DNA of 64,000 bases from Solanum dulcamara (taxonomy: Eukaryota; Streptophyta; Magnoliopsida; Solanales; Solanaceae), in the NCBI RefSeq assembly GCF_947179165.1, contig NC_077240.1, positions 55,996,501-56,060,500 of the forward strand, in the 5' to 3' direction. Shown piece after piece: positions 23,081 through 35,400 of this stretch. The translations under genes and the position numbers were made by a program. The notes beneath the pieces are model-generated. The model worked only from the letters and a program-made list of their open reading frames with translations, searched no databases and was not told the DNA's origin. How positions within the stretch are numbered: position 1 is the stretch's first letter; each line of letters opens with the position of its first letter.

Positions 23081-24400
23081 GTTAGCCTATGTGGGAGTTC
23101 ATTCATCTTTATTGGATCCAATTCACAATAGTCATTTTGAGGATGAGGACTTAGTTTATCTTTGAGATTGAGTTTTAGGAAGTGATGTCGGACAGGTTAT
23201 GTTAGATTCATATGGGGTGTTAAGTTTTGTTGGCCGTATCTTCTTTTCGAGATTGGAAGTTTGATTTAGCTGATTATTCATGAGGCTCATGATTTCAAAT
23301 ATTTTATCCATGCAGGCACAATGAAGATGTATCATGATTTGAGATAGCACTATCGGTGGAGCGGTATGAGGAGAGATATAAAGGACTATGTGTCTCATTG
23401 CCTGTGCTATTAGTAGGTTGAGGCCAAACACTTGAGGCCTGTGGCGAGCTTCGGATATTACCCATTTAGGAGTGGAAGTGTGAGCATATCACCATCGAAT
23501 TTATTGTGGGGTTGCCTAGCACTTCTAGAGGTGTTGATAATATTTGGGTTATTATTGATCAATTGACAAATTTAGCACACTTCCTTCCCGTTCATACTTC
23601 CTTTAGTGCTGATAGATTGGCTCATATCTACATTCGGGAGGTGGTCCATCTTCATGGTGTGCCTGTATCTATCATCTCAAAGAGGGCCCCAGAGTTCACT
23701 TCTAGATTTTGAAGGACTTTTCAAGAGGAGTTGGTCACATGTGTCAATCTTAGCACATCTTTTCACCTATATACTATCAATCAGAGTGCACAATTTAAGT
23801 TCTTAAAGATATGTTGTGGGCCAGTGTGATGGATTTTGGAAGTCAGTGGGACCATTTTTTGCCCTTGGTAGAGTTTGCGTACAATAATATCTACCACTGT
23901 AGTATTTAGATAGCCTCGTTTGAGGCCTTATATGGTATGTTTCTGCTCTCCAATTCATTGTTTTAAGTTTATGGAGCCTAGGCCATGTGGCATGGACTTG
24001 ATTCAGGAGGCCTTAGATCATATGAGGGTTATTCAGGATAGGCTCAAGATATCTCAAAGTTGACACCAGAGTTATACTGATAGTAGGCATCAACCATTGA
24101 GATTTGCAGTTGGTTATAGAGTGTTGCTCCTAGTATCGCCCACGAAAGGCGTAAGGTAACTCTTAGGAGGCGAGAAAAGCCCGTAGGTATATAGGACCTT
24201 TTGAGATTTTGAGGACAGTCGGGGAGGTTGTATATGAGTTAGCCTTGCCTTCAGCATTCTCAGCTATTCATCCAGTTTTCCATGTTTTGATATTGCGTCG
24301 ACATGTTCCAGATGATTTTTATATCCTCTATTATGGTTCGACTGAGTTGGATGATCGTCTGACCTTTGTTGAGGAGCCAGTTGTATTCTAGCTAGAGATG
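23081..24400 (+). pseudogene. pol: Degenerate integrase, element C
   Basis: The integrase would insert the DNA copy. A zinc-binding region with HEAH at about 23280 and H...C..C further on (to about 23410) is interrupted by stops. The catalytic core begins near 23506: the first Asp is present in IWVIIDQLT, but the second, normally in SDRG, reads SKRA at about 23675, so it is Lys. The last core part (23780-24000) is frameshifted. The C-terminal segment with GEVVYELALP and HPVFHVLILRR (24220-24310) is the GPY/F-type tail region. Confidence 0.85.
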
Positions 24401-24535
24401 TGAGGCGGTTGCGATCCAGAGCCATTCTAGTGGTTAAGGTCTGTTGTAGGCATCGTCGAGTTGAGAAGGCTACCTGGGAGACAAAAAAGAGATGCGGGAG
24501 TAGTTCCCCAGCTTATTTGAGCCTTCAGGTACTTC
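24401..24535 (+). pseudogene. Chromodomain remnant, element C
   Basis: After a stop at 24391 the sequence encodes, with frame changes, VVKVCWRHRRVEKATWET and then REQFP-like residues. This is the chromodomain-like tail (VKV.WR...VE.ATWE) of Tekay/Del-type chromoviruses. In the family it directs integration to marked heterochromatin, which fits the element-rich setting here. Truncated pol products could not deliver it. Confidence 0.7.
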
Positions 24536-24567
24536 TTCACTCTTACTTTCATGGACAAAAGTTCTTA

Positions 24568-24580
24568 TAGTAGTGGATGT
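24568..24580 (+). other. Polypurine tract candidate, element C
   Basis: TAGTAGTGGATGT directly precedes the 3' LTR, as in element A. Confidence 0.5.
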
Positions 24581-27526
24581 TGAAAAGCTCCTCCAAGTCA
24601 TTTTTGAGTAAATTCATCTTTTTCATCATTTAGAGTGTTCCTGTAGAGACCCTTAGTTATTTATTACTTGTTGGCACCGACTTTTCGATTGCCTAGTCAT
24701 TCATTTGGGATTTATGTACTTTTCCATATTTTGGAGCTTTTGAAATATGAGTACCTGATTTCGGTCAAAACTTTAGGTAAATGACCTCAGAATGGAATTT
24801 TGACTGTTCCATCAACTCTAGAATGGTCATTTTAGGCTAGTGATATGGTCGGTACAAGCTCTGAGGCTTTCAGTACGAGTTTGGAAGTAGGCATTTTATC
24901 CTGTGAGTTTTGGCCTAAGTTTGAACTTGGTCAATATTCTTAGAAAATGTGCTTGGATGAAAAATTTATCTGTGCGGTTAGCTTTGGAATATCGAGTTTT
25001 GTCTAGAATTACCTTTCACATGTTTTTCGATGCTTTTAGTCAAATCTCGAGGCCCCTTGTAGGATTGGCTAAAAACTACACTTGGATTTGGGACTCACGT
25101 ATTGCTAAGATGACCTCGTTTAAAATTTTTGACTGCGTCGTTGAGTCTAGAATGTTAAATTTGGTCGGGTAAAATAGTTCATTTGTATACACAAAATTCT
25201 AAATGAATTTTGAGCACCACATCGAAGACTTGGACAATGCAAAAACTTGAAGTTGTAGCAGTTGCTGGTGTAGTGATACTTTACCATTCGCGTTCGCGGA
25301 GGCCAAGTGAACTGGTCTCTGTGTTTGTGGAACCCAAGCCGCATTTGCTGTATTTTCCTTCTGCGTTAGCGGAAAGTCTGCCGCATTCATAGAGGCCAAG
25401 AGAATTGCCTTTGGCGTTCCAGAGGCCCCTCTGTGTTCGCAGAGGTCATTTTTTCTATTCTCTTAAATAAGAGACAGGCACGATTTCAACCATTTCCCAG
25501 AACTTCAAATTGCGATAACTTAAGCTATAAAGGTCCAAATTACGTGATTCAAAGGCAAGGTTGTTGGGAATTGTTATGCCTACACATTTGATGTTCGGGG
25601 AGTGTCGAGGACCCTTTATTTGAGTCTATTTCTAGGTTTGAGATGTTGTCATTGTTGTTCTTCTTAGCTTTAATAATGATTTTATGCATATCTCAATTTT
25701 GACTATTTCAGGCTCCGAATTGTGTTCCTTTTTGGCAAAAAAAATTTGGGATCTAATTAGGATCTTTTTATAAGAGTCAATTTCAGAATTCCCGGTGCGG
25801 GTCGCACATTCCTATTTTAGACTTGGAAATTGGCCCATCTCTATTTTTAGTAATTTTAGTGTCTAAAATGCCATAATAACTTTGTGATTCTATTTTTAAT
25901 AGTGTGGTAGCATTCTAAGGCTGTACGAAATGGAAAAGCTTAGGCAACTTGACTTGGAGCAGACGCGATTGGCCTAAAGGTAGGCCACGACTTCCCTCTC
26001 CTTAGACTGAGCATGTTGGTTGTGTTAGTTGATCATCTATCCCTTGCAGTGTGCCTTAATTGTAGCCTGTGTTTAATATTGGAAGCATGTTTGACCTTAG
26101 TCTGGGCTTAGACTAGTGATTATGGTAGCCTTGCATATTTTGGAGCCGTTAGGCTTTAAAATCTCTCTGACGCTGCTTCGGACAACTTAGCTCCCTTTGG
26201 ACTGATATAGCAGACTTGAGTCTGATAGTCTGGGCCTTAGATAGGAAGTAACATAGCTCTTGGAATCTTATATTCATAATTTCCTCTTTCCGTCAGTTTT
26301 GGTGTACTTGATTCTTCGTTCGAAAGCCGCTCGCCGATTCTGGTTAGAGTTGGTTTTGACTTGGAGTGATTTATTGATGACACTTAGTTTAAGGTTCTCC
26401 ACATGACTTATAGTTCATCGCTGATCCTAAATCTAATCAATTCGCCTCCATTCATGGTTTAAGTCCCTAATTTACTCTACTAGGTATGGTTCATGTCTAT
26501 GCCTCGGTTCGATTCCTGGGCCATTATCAATAGTGGTTAGAGTCCACCTCTATGCATAAGTGATTAGAGTCCATAACTATCTTCATCCATTGTTAGATTC
26601 CTTGGCCATTTACAGTCTTTGTTCGAGTCCATTACTATCTTCAGCCTTGGTTTGGGTACTCGACTATTCTAATCTTGGTTAAAGTCCTTGACTCCTTATT
26701 CTCTTCGGTTCAAGTTCTTAGATCCTTTTTCATATGATTGAAGTTTTGGGCACTCAGTTGGTTTGGTTCAAGTTTGTGAAAGGTGGCAATAACCTTGGAA
26801 GCATTGTCAGGTTCTCTTTATTGATATCAATTCTTCTATGCACTTGTTGGGCTTATGGGAGTCCTTCAAATTTTACTCAAACTTGTGCATGAGCGTAAAC
26901 TTTGGATTATGGGGGTCCGAAGGATTTATTTAGTTGTTCTCCTTTTTTGTGTGCTAGTACACTCGTGTGCATTTCAGGTAGATTTCTGCCCCTATCTCTT
27001 GTTCAGTTAAAATTCTAGCATTTCATGTTACTTTTACTTTTCTTGCTCAGTCGATTTATGATGCTTACTGAGTACCTATTGTTTGGTACTCATACTACCC
27101 TTTGCATCTATTTTCGTGATGCAAGTTCGAGCACCACCTACTAGTGTTGTCATCGAGTCTGCATCAGACTGATCTGGAGATAAGGGTGAGCACATGGAGT
27201 CCTGGATTTACCCGTCTCCTTCTGTATATATTATGACTAGTCTTTTGCTTTTTGAGACAAATCTTATTTATGTGGTCCACTTTTGTGACTTGTATACATC
27301 CTGTAGTTTCACTATACTTGTGACTTCAATGTTCTAGAAGAGATCTTTTATTGTATATATTTTTGGCTGGCTTCCGCTCATTTATTTGCAATTTTTGTTA
27401 TTTACTTAATTTCGGTCTAGTTTTCTACCCTTAGTCCCATTACTTGTAGTTATGGGATACAAATTGGCTTACCTACTTGTGGGTTATAGTAGGTGTCATT
27501 ATGAGTTGAGGAGTTGGATTGTGACA
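24581..27526 (+). repeat. Element C 3' LTR
   Basis: It starts TGAAAAGCTCC (aligned base for base with TGTAACGACCC at 409) and ends GATTGTGACA. It carries hairpin words at about 25280-25450 and a donor-like AAG|GTAGGC at about 25978. It is uninterrupted, so it shows what the 5' LTR looked like before B inserted near the position equivalent to 25608. Confidence 0.85.
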
Positions 27527-30192
27527 CCCACCCCCCAAACCTTATATTTGATATTTTGTAACCCTTTATTGATGACCTGTCAAAGAGGGTGAATACACAT
27601 CCCTTAGGCGCATAAGAATGTATCTAAAAAACATCATCTGCATTTTAGAATTGACGTCTAAGTCTAAATCAACCTAAAATTTCCACGAACCGACCTAGGG
27701 CCTAGTCGTAACACGACAATCAAAACCCTGTAGGGCTCCAGCCAAGCCTCTTAATATATCATAAAGCATAAATAAAGTAAAATAAAGCAGAGCATAGCAT
27801 AAGAAAGAGTCTAACATAGAACGTAAAGGGAATAAAATCTGACCACATAAGACTACATATTTTGTCCAAAACATGCCCCTACTAATGAAAATGGGCAGGG
27901 AGTAAGACATGTCCCTAGCTCACCCTCAAAATGAAGCATAACGAAAAGTCTTTGAAAGCAATAACCAACTCAATATCTAGTCCTCGATAGATGAGGACTT
28001 ACCAAAAGTTTGTTGGAATGGAAGCTAACTAGCATCATGTACGAGTGTGATACGCATTCTCAATCCCTACATTATGAGAGAATCTAGGCATAAAATGTGT
28101 GTTAGTATGTTTAAATGTACTAAGTATGTGGGCATGACATGCAATGTAGATCATAAGATGCAATGATCAAATAACATTCATAAATAAGAGGATAAGTAAA
28201 GTCATGAGAAAATAATAGTAATCGAAGCCTTTAAGTTACATAGTTGAAAATCTTAAAATAACATGATAAGCATATACATCTGCATTTTAGAATTGACGTC
28301 TAAGTCAAAATCAATCTAAAATTTCCACGAACCGACCTAGAGACTAGTCATAACACGATGATCAAAACCCTAAAGGGATCCAATCAAGCCTCTTAATATA
28401 TCATAAAGCATACATAAAGTAAAATAAAGCAGAGCATAGCATAAGGAAGAGTCTAACATAGAATGTAAAGGGAATAAAATCCGACCATATAAGACTACAT
28501 ATTTTGTCCAAAACATGCCCCTACTAATAAAAATGGGCAGGGAATAAGACATGTCCCTAGCTCACCCTCAAAATGAAGCATAATGAAAAGTCTTTGAAAG
28601 CAATAACCAACTCAATATCTAGTCCTCGATAGATGAGGACTCACCAAAAGTTTGTCGGAATGGAAGCTTACTAGCATCGTGTACGAGTGTGATACTCAAT
28701 CTCAATCCCTACATTATGAGAGAATTTAAGTATAAAATATGCGTTAGTACGTTTAAATGTACTAAGTATGTGGGCATGACATGCAATGTAGATCATAAGA
28801 TGCAATGATCAAATAACATTCATAAATAAGAGGATAAGTAAAGTCAGGAGAAAATAATAGTAATCGAAGCCTTTAAGTTACATAGTTGAAAATCTTAAAA
28901 TAACATGATAAGCATATACATATGTAGGATAGGAATCATAACCGACAATAAAACCATATGAGCTATAACATGGAATCCCATTGTCTCCCCATACAATGAA
29001 GTAAAAGGGGAATCTACTTGCCAAGGTAGACACTACCCTGCTAGGCAGGTCATGTACATACGTAATTTGTGGATCCTCTATCTAAGCCATGAAAGAAACC
29101 TATGGTGGCACGTAGTTTAAGAGACTTGAGGCTGCTACTAAGGCTTTTGGTAGGCCTCCCATCTCAAGTCCATTCGGTGCTAAGTCAAATCCCACGGAAT
29201 ATATAACATAGTAAACATACTTCGTATATATCATAACTTATTCATAAAATTCATAATTCATAGAATAGCTCATTTCATAACATAATTGCAATGTGAGTAT
29301 GGGCCTTTCATCATTACAAATCGTACTTGCATAATTCACATCATTAAGTCCTAGGCACCACATAGGGCACTAAGTCACCTTTCTTCATAACTTGCATGAA
29401 AATCATATCTTAAACATAGTTATAATTGATGATCATAGTTCATACTTGAATTTAGAGTAAAATTCATATACATAGTCAATTTGATTGAAAACCATAAGAA
29501 TACCTTGAAAACATTGAACTCCATAATCATAATTCACATAATTTATCATAGAAATTAGCTTCACACATGGACATTCATAATTCAACTTGAAATCACGTTC
29601 TACCAAAGGTAGGGATAAGTCTTATTGTGAAAGAAAAAAGGCGCCCTACCACAGTAGATGAGTTGCTTCCTCTGTCTTCGACCTCTATTTTGGTACAATG
29701 AGAAGGAGTTTAATATGGTCAGTGCAGTCAGATTTGTGAAACTAATCATGCCTTTATGAAAACTTCTAGATAGGTATCCGATATCTGAACCGAATTCTTT
29801 CTATTTATATAATCTCTTTCTAGTTGCTCTGGAACAATTAGGAGATTCTCTAGTAGAAATACGGGGTTTTGCTTTTGGCAAAAACATGCTTGGTCCCACT
29901 TATGGGGTCAAATCAATACGTTCTAAAAACCATTCGTCTTGCAGGACTGAGAAACCTGCAAGTTGAAGGTCTCTGAAGTTTCACCACGACTCATTTTTAC
30001 GAGTTGTCAAGTGACTTGTCAACCTCACTTTTGCCTCAGTAAATTTTCCATCCCTGAACTTATGTGTATGACTCATCTCTATGACCCATAAAAGTCCCTA
30101 CGAGTCATAGACCAACTCGTAGACTTGGGGTCAGTAGACCTTTCTTGAATTTTTCCTTTTTATTCCAACTTTTCGACTTCCGGGGTCTTACA
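27522..30192 (-). repeat. Block D 3' LTR with internal tandem duplication
   Basis: On the minus strand it starts TGTAAGACCCCGG (ending at 30192). It aligns with 36716-38945. It includes palindromic words of the CTACGACTCGTAG type (about 29980-30120) and two copies of a 642-bp segment. Confidence 0.75.
27638..28921. repeat. 642-bp direct tandem duplication
   Basis: Copy 1 is about 27638-28279 and copy 2 about 28280-28921. Both run from CTGCATTTTAGAATTGACG to AAGCATATACAT with only scattered differences. The other D LTR has a single copy of most of this text (about 36720-37300). Confidence 0.9.
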
Positions 30193-30527
30193 ATATCTCC
30201 CTATTAGGAATAGTCTTCCTCGAATAAGACTCAACTAGCATAGGAAATACATGGAAAGAGGACTAGAAACCCAACATGAACATGAGGACACCTTAAAATG
30301 CATAGAATATGAAAACTTCAAACTTAACATAAAACATGGCTTTGAAAATCTACTTTCATGATTATGCATGCATATGAATGACGAATGGAACTGAAAAATA
30401 GGTGTTTAATTGACTTGACCATGAATAAATTTGTACCTTAGGCTTGAGTGGAAGGAAAGAGATATGGATAATGCTTCATCATGTCCACTTCCGCTTCCCA
30501 TATAGCACTCTCTACTTGTTGATTTCT

Positions 30528-30975
30528 CTACAACACTTTGACGGATGCAATATCTTTATTTCTTAACCTCTTCACTTGCCAATCTAAGATTTCCATCGGA
30601 ACCTCCTCATAATTCAAATTCTCTTCAATGTTCACAATTTCCAATGGAATAATGGAGTTTGGATCACCCAAAAACTTTCTCAATACAGACATATGAAATA
30701 TCAGATGAACCATAGCCAACTCCAATAGCCATTCTAACTCATATGCATTATTACCAATACGCTTCAATATTCTATAGGGTACTACATATCTAGGACTCAA
30801 CATTCCTTTTTTACCAAAACACATTACATCTTTCATAGGTGAAACCTTAAGATACACCCAATCATCCACATCAAATTCAATCTCTCTTCTTCTATTGTCT
30901 GAATAGAACTTTCAACGACTTTGAGCCATCTTCAATCCTTCTCTTATGAGCCTTACTTTCTCCATTGCATCAACT
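30528..30975 (-). pseudogene. pol: Integrase C-terminus and start of chromodomain, block D
   Basis: The 113-codon open frame 30869-30528, plus upstream text to about 30975 (MEKVRLIREGLK-like), encodes the tail of a gypsy integrase. Recognisable parts in order are VYLKVSPMK, KGMLSPRYVVPYRIL, GNNAYELE, VHLIFHMSVLRK and, at the end, ILDWQVKRLRNKDIASVKVL, the start of a chromodomain-like region. The catalytic core is absent: the coding text stops at about 30980 against an LTR fragment of a different family. A single clean frame is unusual here and suggests a younger piece. Confidence 0.8.
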
Positions 30976-30979
30976 ACCA

Positions 30980-31868
30980 AGTTGGGTCCATAAACTCTCA
31001 ATAGAATATCATACATAGTATATCATAAGGTTGTCATTAATTCAACATCATGTGGGAGGGGCCATATCTACTACCCGTCCACCATTCATAAAAACATAAT
31101 CATAGAATAGATCCTTAATCTTATCTCATATAATGTGAGTGTAGGTCTTTTATCATTACATATATTTATTCATAAAATATCTTTAGGACCTTAACTCACC
31201 TTATCATTAACTTGCTTAAAACATCCATGAATCATCATTCATAAATTTTTATGAATCATTCATAAATATTAAAAAAATCATTCGTAAAGCTTTCACTGAA
31301 ATCACTTGACATTCATGATCATAGCTTATACTTGAAAATAAAATAAAATCTTGAATACGTGATCATTTGAATTGGAAATTATGAGATTAACTTGAAAACA
31401 TGCATGATCATATACTTTATATCAACCCATACATAATTAATGAAGATAACATCAATAGGAGTATAATTAAAAATGCCCATAATTCAAGATAAAGTAATTA
31501 GGAAATTCACAGGAAATACTTCAATTCCTATATAATAATCATTAATTCATATTGAAATAGTATTGTAATCATAGTTTAAATCACAATTGAAAGACTCATC
31601 AAAATATTCATAAGTTCATACTTGAAAATTAGCTAAATCCATAGGTCTAGGTAATACTTTATGGATGTCATGCAATTATTGATAATTCAGGCATATTTGA
31701 TTAGAGAATCATGTAATAAAACATAATTCATGAAATTGGAAGAAGAATTGATTAAACTCTCATACAATTTATATTGGAAATCATATGAAAAGTTGAAGAT
31801 CTTTTGGGCTCCGTGGGTGGAAGATGCCCATGAATCAATGCCCACATACCTTGGGTGGATTCCCACAA
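30980..31868 (-). repeat. LTR fragment of the J family inside block D
   Basis: It aligns nearly throughout with 61459-62335 of solo LTR J, for example AATATCATACATAGTATATC at the left and CCCACATACCTTGGGTGG at the right. Both ends are abrupt. The right junction to gag shares GGAATCC in the minus-strand reading, a short microhomology. Confidence 0.8.
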
Positions 31869-32021
31869 CAAAAACTTGCATCATATTTCACTAAGAAATC
31901 TCTGCGATGGTTCTTTCCACCCTTCCTACATACGGGATGGTGTGACCACTAGAATTTCCTTCTTGAGACTTAGGGTTAGACACCCTATCTTTGTTGGACT
32001 TTTGACTCCGAGCACTAGATG

Positions 32022-32035
32022 AATTCTGACCAGTG
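32022..32035. repeat. SINE target-site duplication, left
   Basis: AATTCTGACCAGTG is repeated at 32219-32232 as AATTTTGACCAGTG, one change in 14. Confidence 0.85.
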
Positions 32036-32218
32036 AAGGGCAGCCCGGTACACTTAAGCTCCCGCCATATGTAGGTTCTAGGGAAGGGCTCAACTACAAG
32101 GGTCTATTGTACGCAGCCTTACCATGCATTTCTGCCATAGGCTGCTTCCAAGGATTGAACCCGTGACCTCCTGGTCACATGGAAACAATTTTACCAGTTA
32201 CTCCAAGTCTCTTCTAAT
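32036..32218 (-). mobile_element. Au-like tRNA-derived SINE
   Basis: The + strand text GGGCAGCCCGGTACACTTAAG... GGGTCTATTGTACGCAGCC... matches from memory the widespread plant Au-type SINE. On the minus strand it begins with a tRNA-related head: a box B-like GGTTCAATCC at about 32153-32162 and a box A-like TGGTAAAATTG upstream. Length is about 183 bp. It is flanked by a 14-bp target duplication, as expected for LINE-assisted insertion. It lies in gag and shares the strand of its host. Confidence 0.85.
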
Positions 32219-32232
32219 AATTTTGACCAGTG
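32219..32232. repeat. SINE target-site duplication, right
   Basis: AATTTTGACCAGTG; see the left copy at 32022-32035. Confidence 0.85.
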
Positions 32233-32400
32233 TACTTTTGTCAAAATTATTAACGACCACCATTTTCGGACCTCGAATGCAAAAAGTCACTATGATTGGT
32301 CCTTTTCCTTAAGGACTCCCTATTCCTCTCCTTAGGTTTCTCTTTCTTAATTTGTTCATCATGAGTCATCAACCTTGAGATATTCATCTCCTTGATCAAT

Positions 32401-35400
32401 ATTGCGGTCCTACATTCCTTGACTACCTTATCCAAAAAACCAAAAACAAACTTGCTTATAGGAGGTTTAGAGTTGGTAGTCATAGCTGGTGCATACTTGG
32501 ACAATTGAGGAAACTTTAAGGTATATTCTTTCACACTCATGTTACCTTAGTTCAAATTTATTAACTCTTGTGACTAAGCTGCCTCCCTCAAATCTAAGTG
32601 AAAGTAATGGTCAAGGAAATCACCCTTAAACTTTTCCCAATCCAAAGGACTTGCATCAATAGACCTCACTCCGTTCCATTGGTTTAACCAAACTTGAGAA
32701 ACTCCCTTCTATTGATAAGCCTTCTCTGTCGGGATAACACCCATGACGTCAACAATCTTTTGGATTCATTCTATAAACTCTTGTGGATGTTTGTCCACCT
32801 TTGAACAATGAAATTCCTTGACTACCTTATTCCTTGACTACAATGAAATTGCGGTCCTACATTCCTTGACTACCTTATCCAACAAACCAAAAACAAACTT
32901 GCTTATAGGAGCTTTAGAGTTGGCAATCATAGCTGGTGCATACTTGGACAATTGAGGAAACTTTAAGGTATATTCTTTCACACTCATGTTACCTTAGTTC
33001 AAATTTATTAACTCTTGTGACTAAGCTGCCTCCCTCAAATCTAAGTGAAAGTAATGGTCAAGGAAATCACCCTTAAACTTTTCCCAATCCAAAGGACCTG
33101 CATCAATAGACCTCACTCCGTTCCATTGGTTTAACCAAACTTGAGAAACTCCCTTCTATTGATAAGCCTTCTCTGTCGGGATAACACCCATGACGTCAAC
33201 AATCTTTTGGATTCATTCTATAAACTCTTGTGGATGTTTGTCCACCTTTGAACAATGAAATTCCTTGACTACCTTATTCTTTGACTACAATGAAATTGCG
33301 GTCCTACATTCCTTGACTACCTTATCCAACAAACCAAAAACAAACTTGCTTATAGGAGCTTTAGAGTTGGCAATCATAGCTGGTGCATACTTGGACAATT
33401 GAGGAAACTTTAAGGTATATTCTTTCACACTCATGTTACCTTAGTTCAAATTTATTAACTCTTGTGACTAAGCTGCCTCCCTCAAATCTAAGTGAAAGTA
33501 ATGGTCAAGGAAATCACCCTTAAACTTTTCCCAATCCAAAGGAACTGCATCAATAGACCTCACTCCGTTCCATTGGTTTAACCAAACTTGAGAAACTCCC
33601 TTCTATTGATAAGCCTTCTCTGTTGGGATAACACCCATGACGTCAACAATCTTTTGGATTCATTCTATAAACTCTTGTGGATGTTTGTCCACCTTTAAAC
33701 AATGAAATTCCTTGACTACCTTATTCCTTGACTACAATGAAATTGCGGTCCTATATTCCTTGACTACCTTATCCAACAAACCAAAAACAAACTTGCTTAT
33801 AGGAGCTTTAGAGTTGGCAATCATAGCTGGTGCATACTTGGACAATTGAGGAAACTTTAAGGTATATTCTTTCACACTCATGTTACCTTAGTTCAAATTT
33901 ATTAACTCTTGTGACTAAGCTGCCTCCCTCAAATCTAAGTGAAAGTAATGGTCAAGGAAATCACCCTTAAACTTTTCCCAATCCAAAGGACCTGCATCAA
34001 TAGACCTCACTTCGTTCCATTGGTTTAACCAAACTTGAGAAACTCCCTTCTATTGATAAGTAAAAAATAAGCCTTCTCTGTCGGGATAACACCCATGACG
34101 TCAACAATCTTTTGGATTCATTCTATAAACTCTTGTGGATGTTTGTCCATCTTTAAACAATTGAAATTCCTTGACTACCTTATTCCTTAACTACAATGAA
34201 ATTGCGGTCCTACATTCCTTGACTACCTTATGCAACAAACCAAAAAAAAACTTGCTTATAGGAGCTTTAGAGTTGGCAATCATAGCTGGTGCATACTTGG
34301 ACAATTGAGGAAACTTTAAGGTATATTCTTTCACACTCATGTTACCTTAGTTTAAATTTATTAACTCTTGTGACTAAGCTGCCTCCCTCAAATCTAAGTG
34401 AAAGTAATGGTCAAGGAAATCACCCTTAAACTTTTCCCAATCCAAAGGAACTGCATCAATAGACCTCACTCCGTTCCATTGGTTTAACCAAACTTGAGAA
34501 ACTCCCTTCTATTGATAAGCCTTCTCTGTCGGGATAACACCCATGACGTCAACAATCTTTTGGATTCATTCTATAAACTCTTGTGGATGTTTGTCCACCT
34601 TTGAACAATGAAATTCCTTGACTACCTTATTCCTTGAATACAATGAAATTGCGGTCCTACATTCCTTGACTACCTTATCCAACAAACCAAAAACAAACTT
34701 GCTTATAGGAGCTTTAGAGTTGGCAATCATAGCTGGTGCATACTTGGACAATTGAGGAAACTTTAAGGTATATTCTTTCACACTCATGTTACCTTAGTTC
34801 AAATTTATCAACTCTTGTGACTAAGCTGCCTCCTTCAAATCTAAGTGAAAGTAATGGTCAAGGAAATCACCTTTAAACTTTTCCCAATCCAAAGGACCTG
34901 CATCAATAGACCTCAATCCATTCCATTGGTTTAACCAAACTTGAGAAACTCCCTTCTATTGATAAGTAAAAAATAAGCCTTCTCTGTCGGGATAACACCC
35001 ATGATGTCAACAATCTTTTGGATTCATTCTATAAACTCTTGTTGATGTTCGTCCACCTTTGAACAATGAAATTCCTTGACTACCTTATTCCTTGACTACA
35101 ATGAAATTGCGGTCCTACATTCCTTGACTACCTTATCTAACAAACCAAAAACAAACTTGCTTATAGGAGCTTTAGAGTTGGCAATCATAGCTGGTGCATA
35201 CTTGGACAATTGAGGAAACTTTAAGGTATATTCTTTCACACTCATGTTACCTTAGTTCAAATTTATTAACTCTTGTGACTAAGCTGCCTCCCTCAAATCT
35301 AAGTGAAAGTAATGGTCAAGGAAATCACCCTTAAACTTTTCCCAATCCAAAGGACCTGCATCAATAGACCTTACTCCATTCCATTGGTTTAACCAAACTT

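Larger units (their letters stand above)
409..27526 (+). mobile_element. Element C: Ty3/gypsy chromovirus-like retrotransposon, nested and decayed
   Basis: The left LTR is in two pieces (409-1496 and 18169-about 20212), because element B sits inside it. The internal region runs from about 20213 to 24580 and the right LTR is 24581-27526. The two LTRs align along their length: for example the stretches starting at 409 and 24581, those around 1440-1490 and 25550-25615, and those around 18190-18250 and 25640-25700. Internal order is gag, protease, RT, RNase H, integrase, chromodomain, as expected for a gypsy chromovirus. Every domain carries stops, frameshifts or lost catalytic residues, so the copy is dead. 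No matching 5-bp target duplication is seen at the outer ends (ATTCC on the left, CCCAC on the right). Confidence 0.8.
31846..32400 (-). pseudogene. gag: Gag C-terminal part, block D (interrupted by a SINE)
   Basis: The minus-strand reading from 32400 gives the end of the gag capsid domain (EMNISRLMTHDEQIKKEK) and a basic Ser/Arg/Lys-rich linker. After the SINE (32036-32218) it gives KDRVSNPKSQEGN and a decayed zinc-knuckle pair at about 31860-31925, with residues C...GKNH and CCG. A frame of 96 codons (32540-32250) contains SVKEYTLKFPQLSKYAPAM, a signature of the gypsy gag domain. Upstream it connects with the tandem array. Confidence 0.75.

Noticed and set aside
21148..24400. Endogenous plant pararetrovirus
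   Set aside because: RT and RNase H are accompanied by integrase and a chromodomain and lie between LTRs, and no movement-protein or coat-protein motifs were seen; this is a Ty3/gypsy element.
27695..28552. Two similar minus-strand open frames beginning MSYSLPIFISRG
   Set aside because: They are the same LTR stretch seen twice because of the 642-bp duplication, not related genes.
32036..32218. A tRNA gene
   Set aside because: The box A/B-like parts belong to a SINE head; no cloverleaf of normal size, and a SINE target duplication surrounds it.
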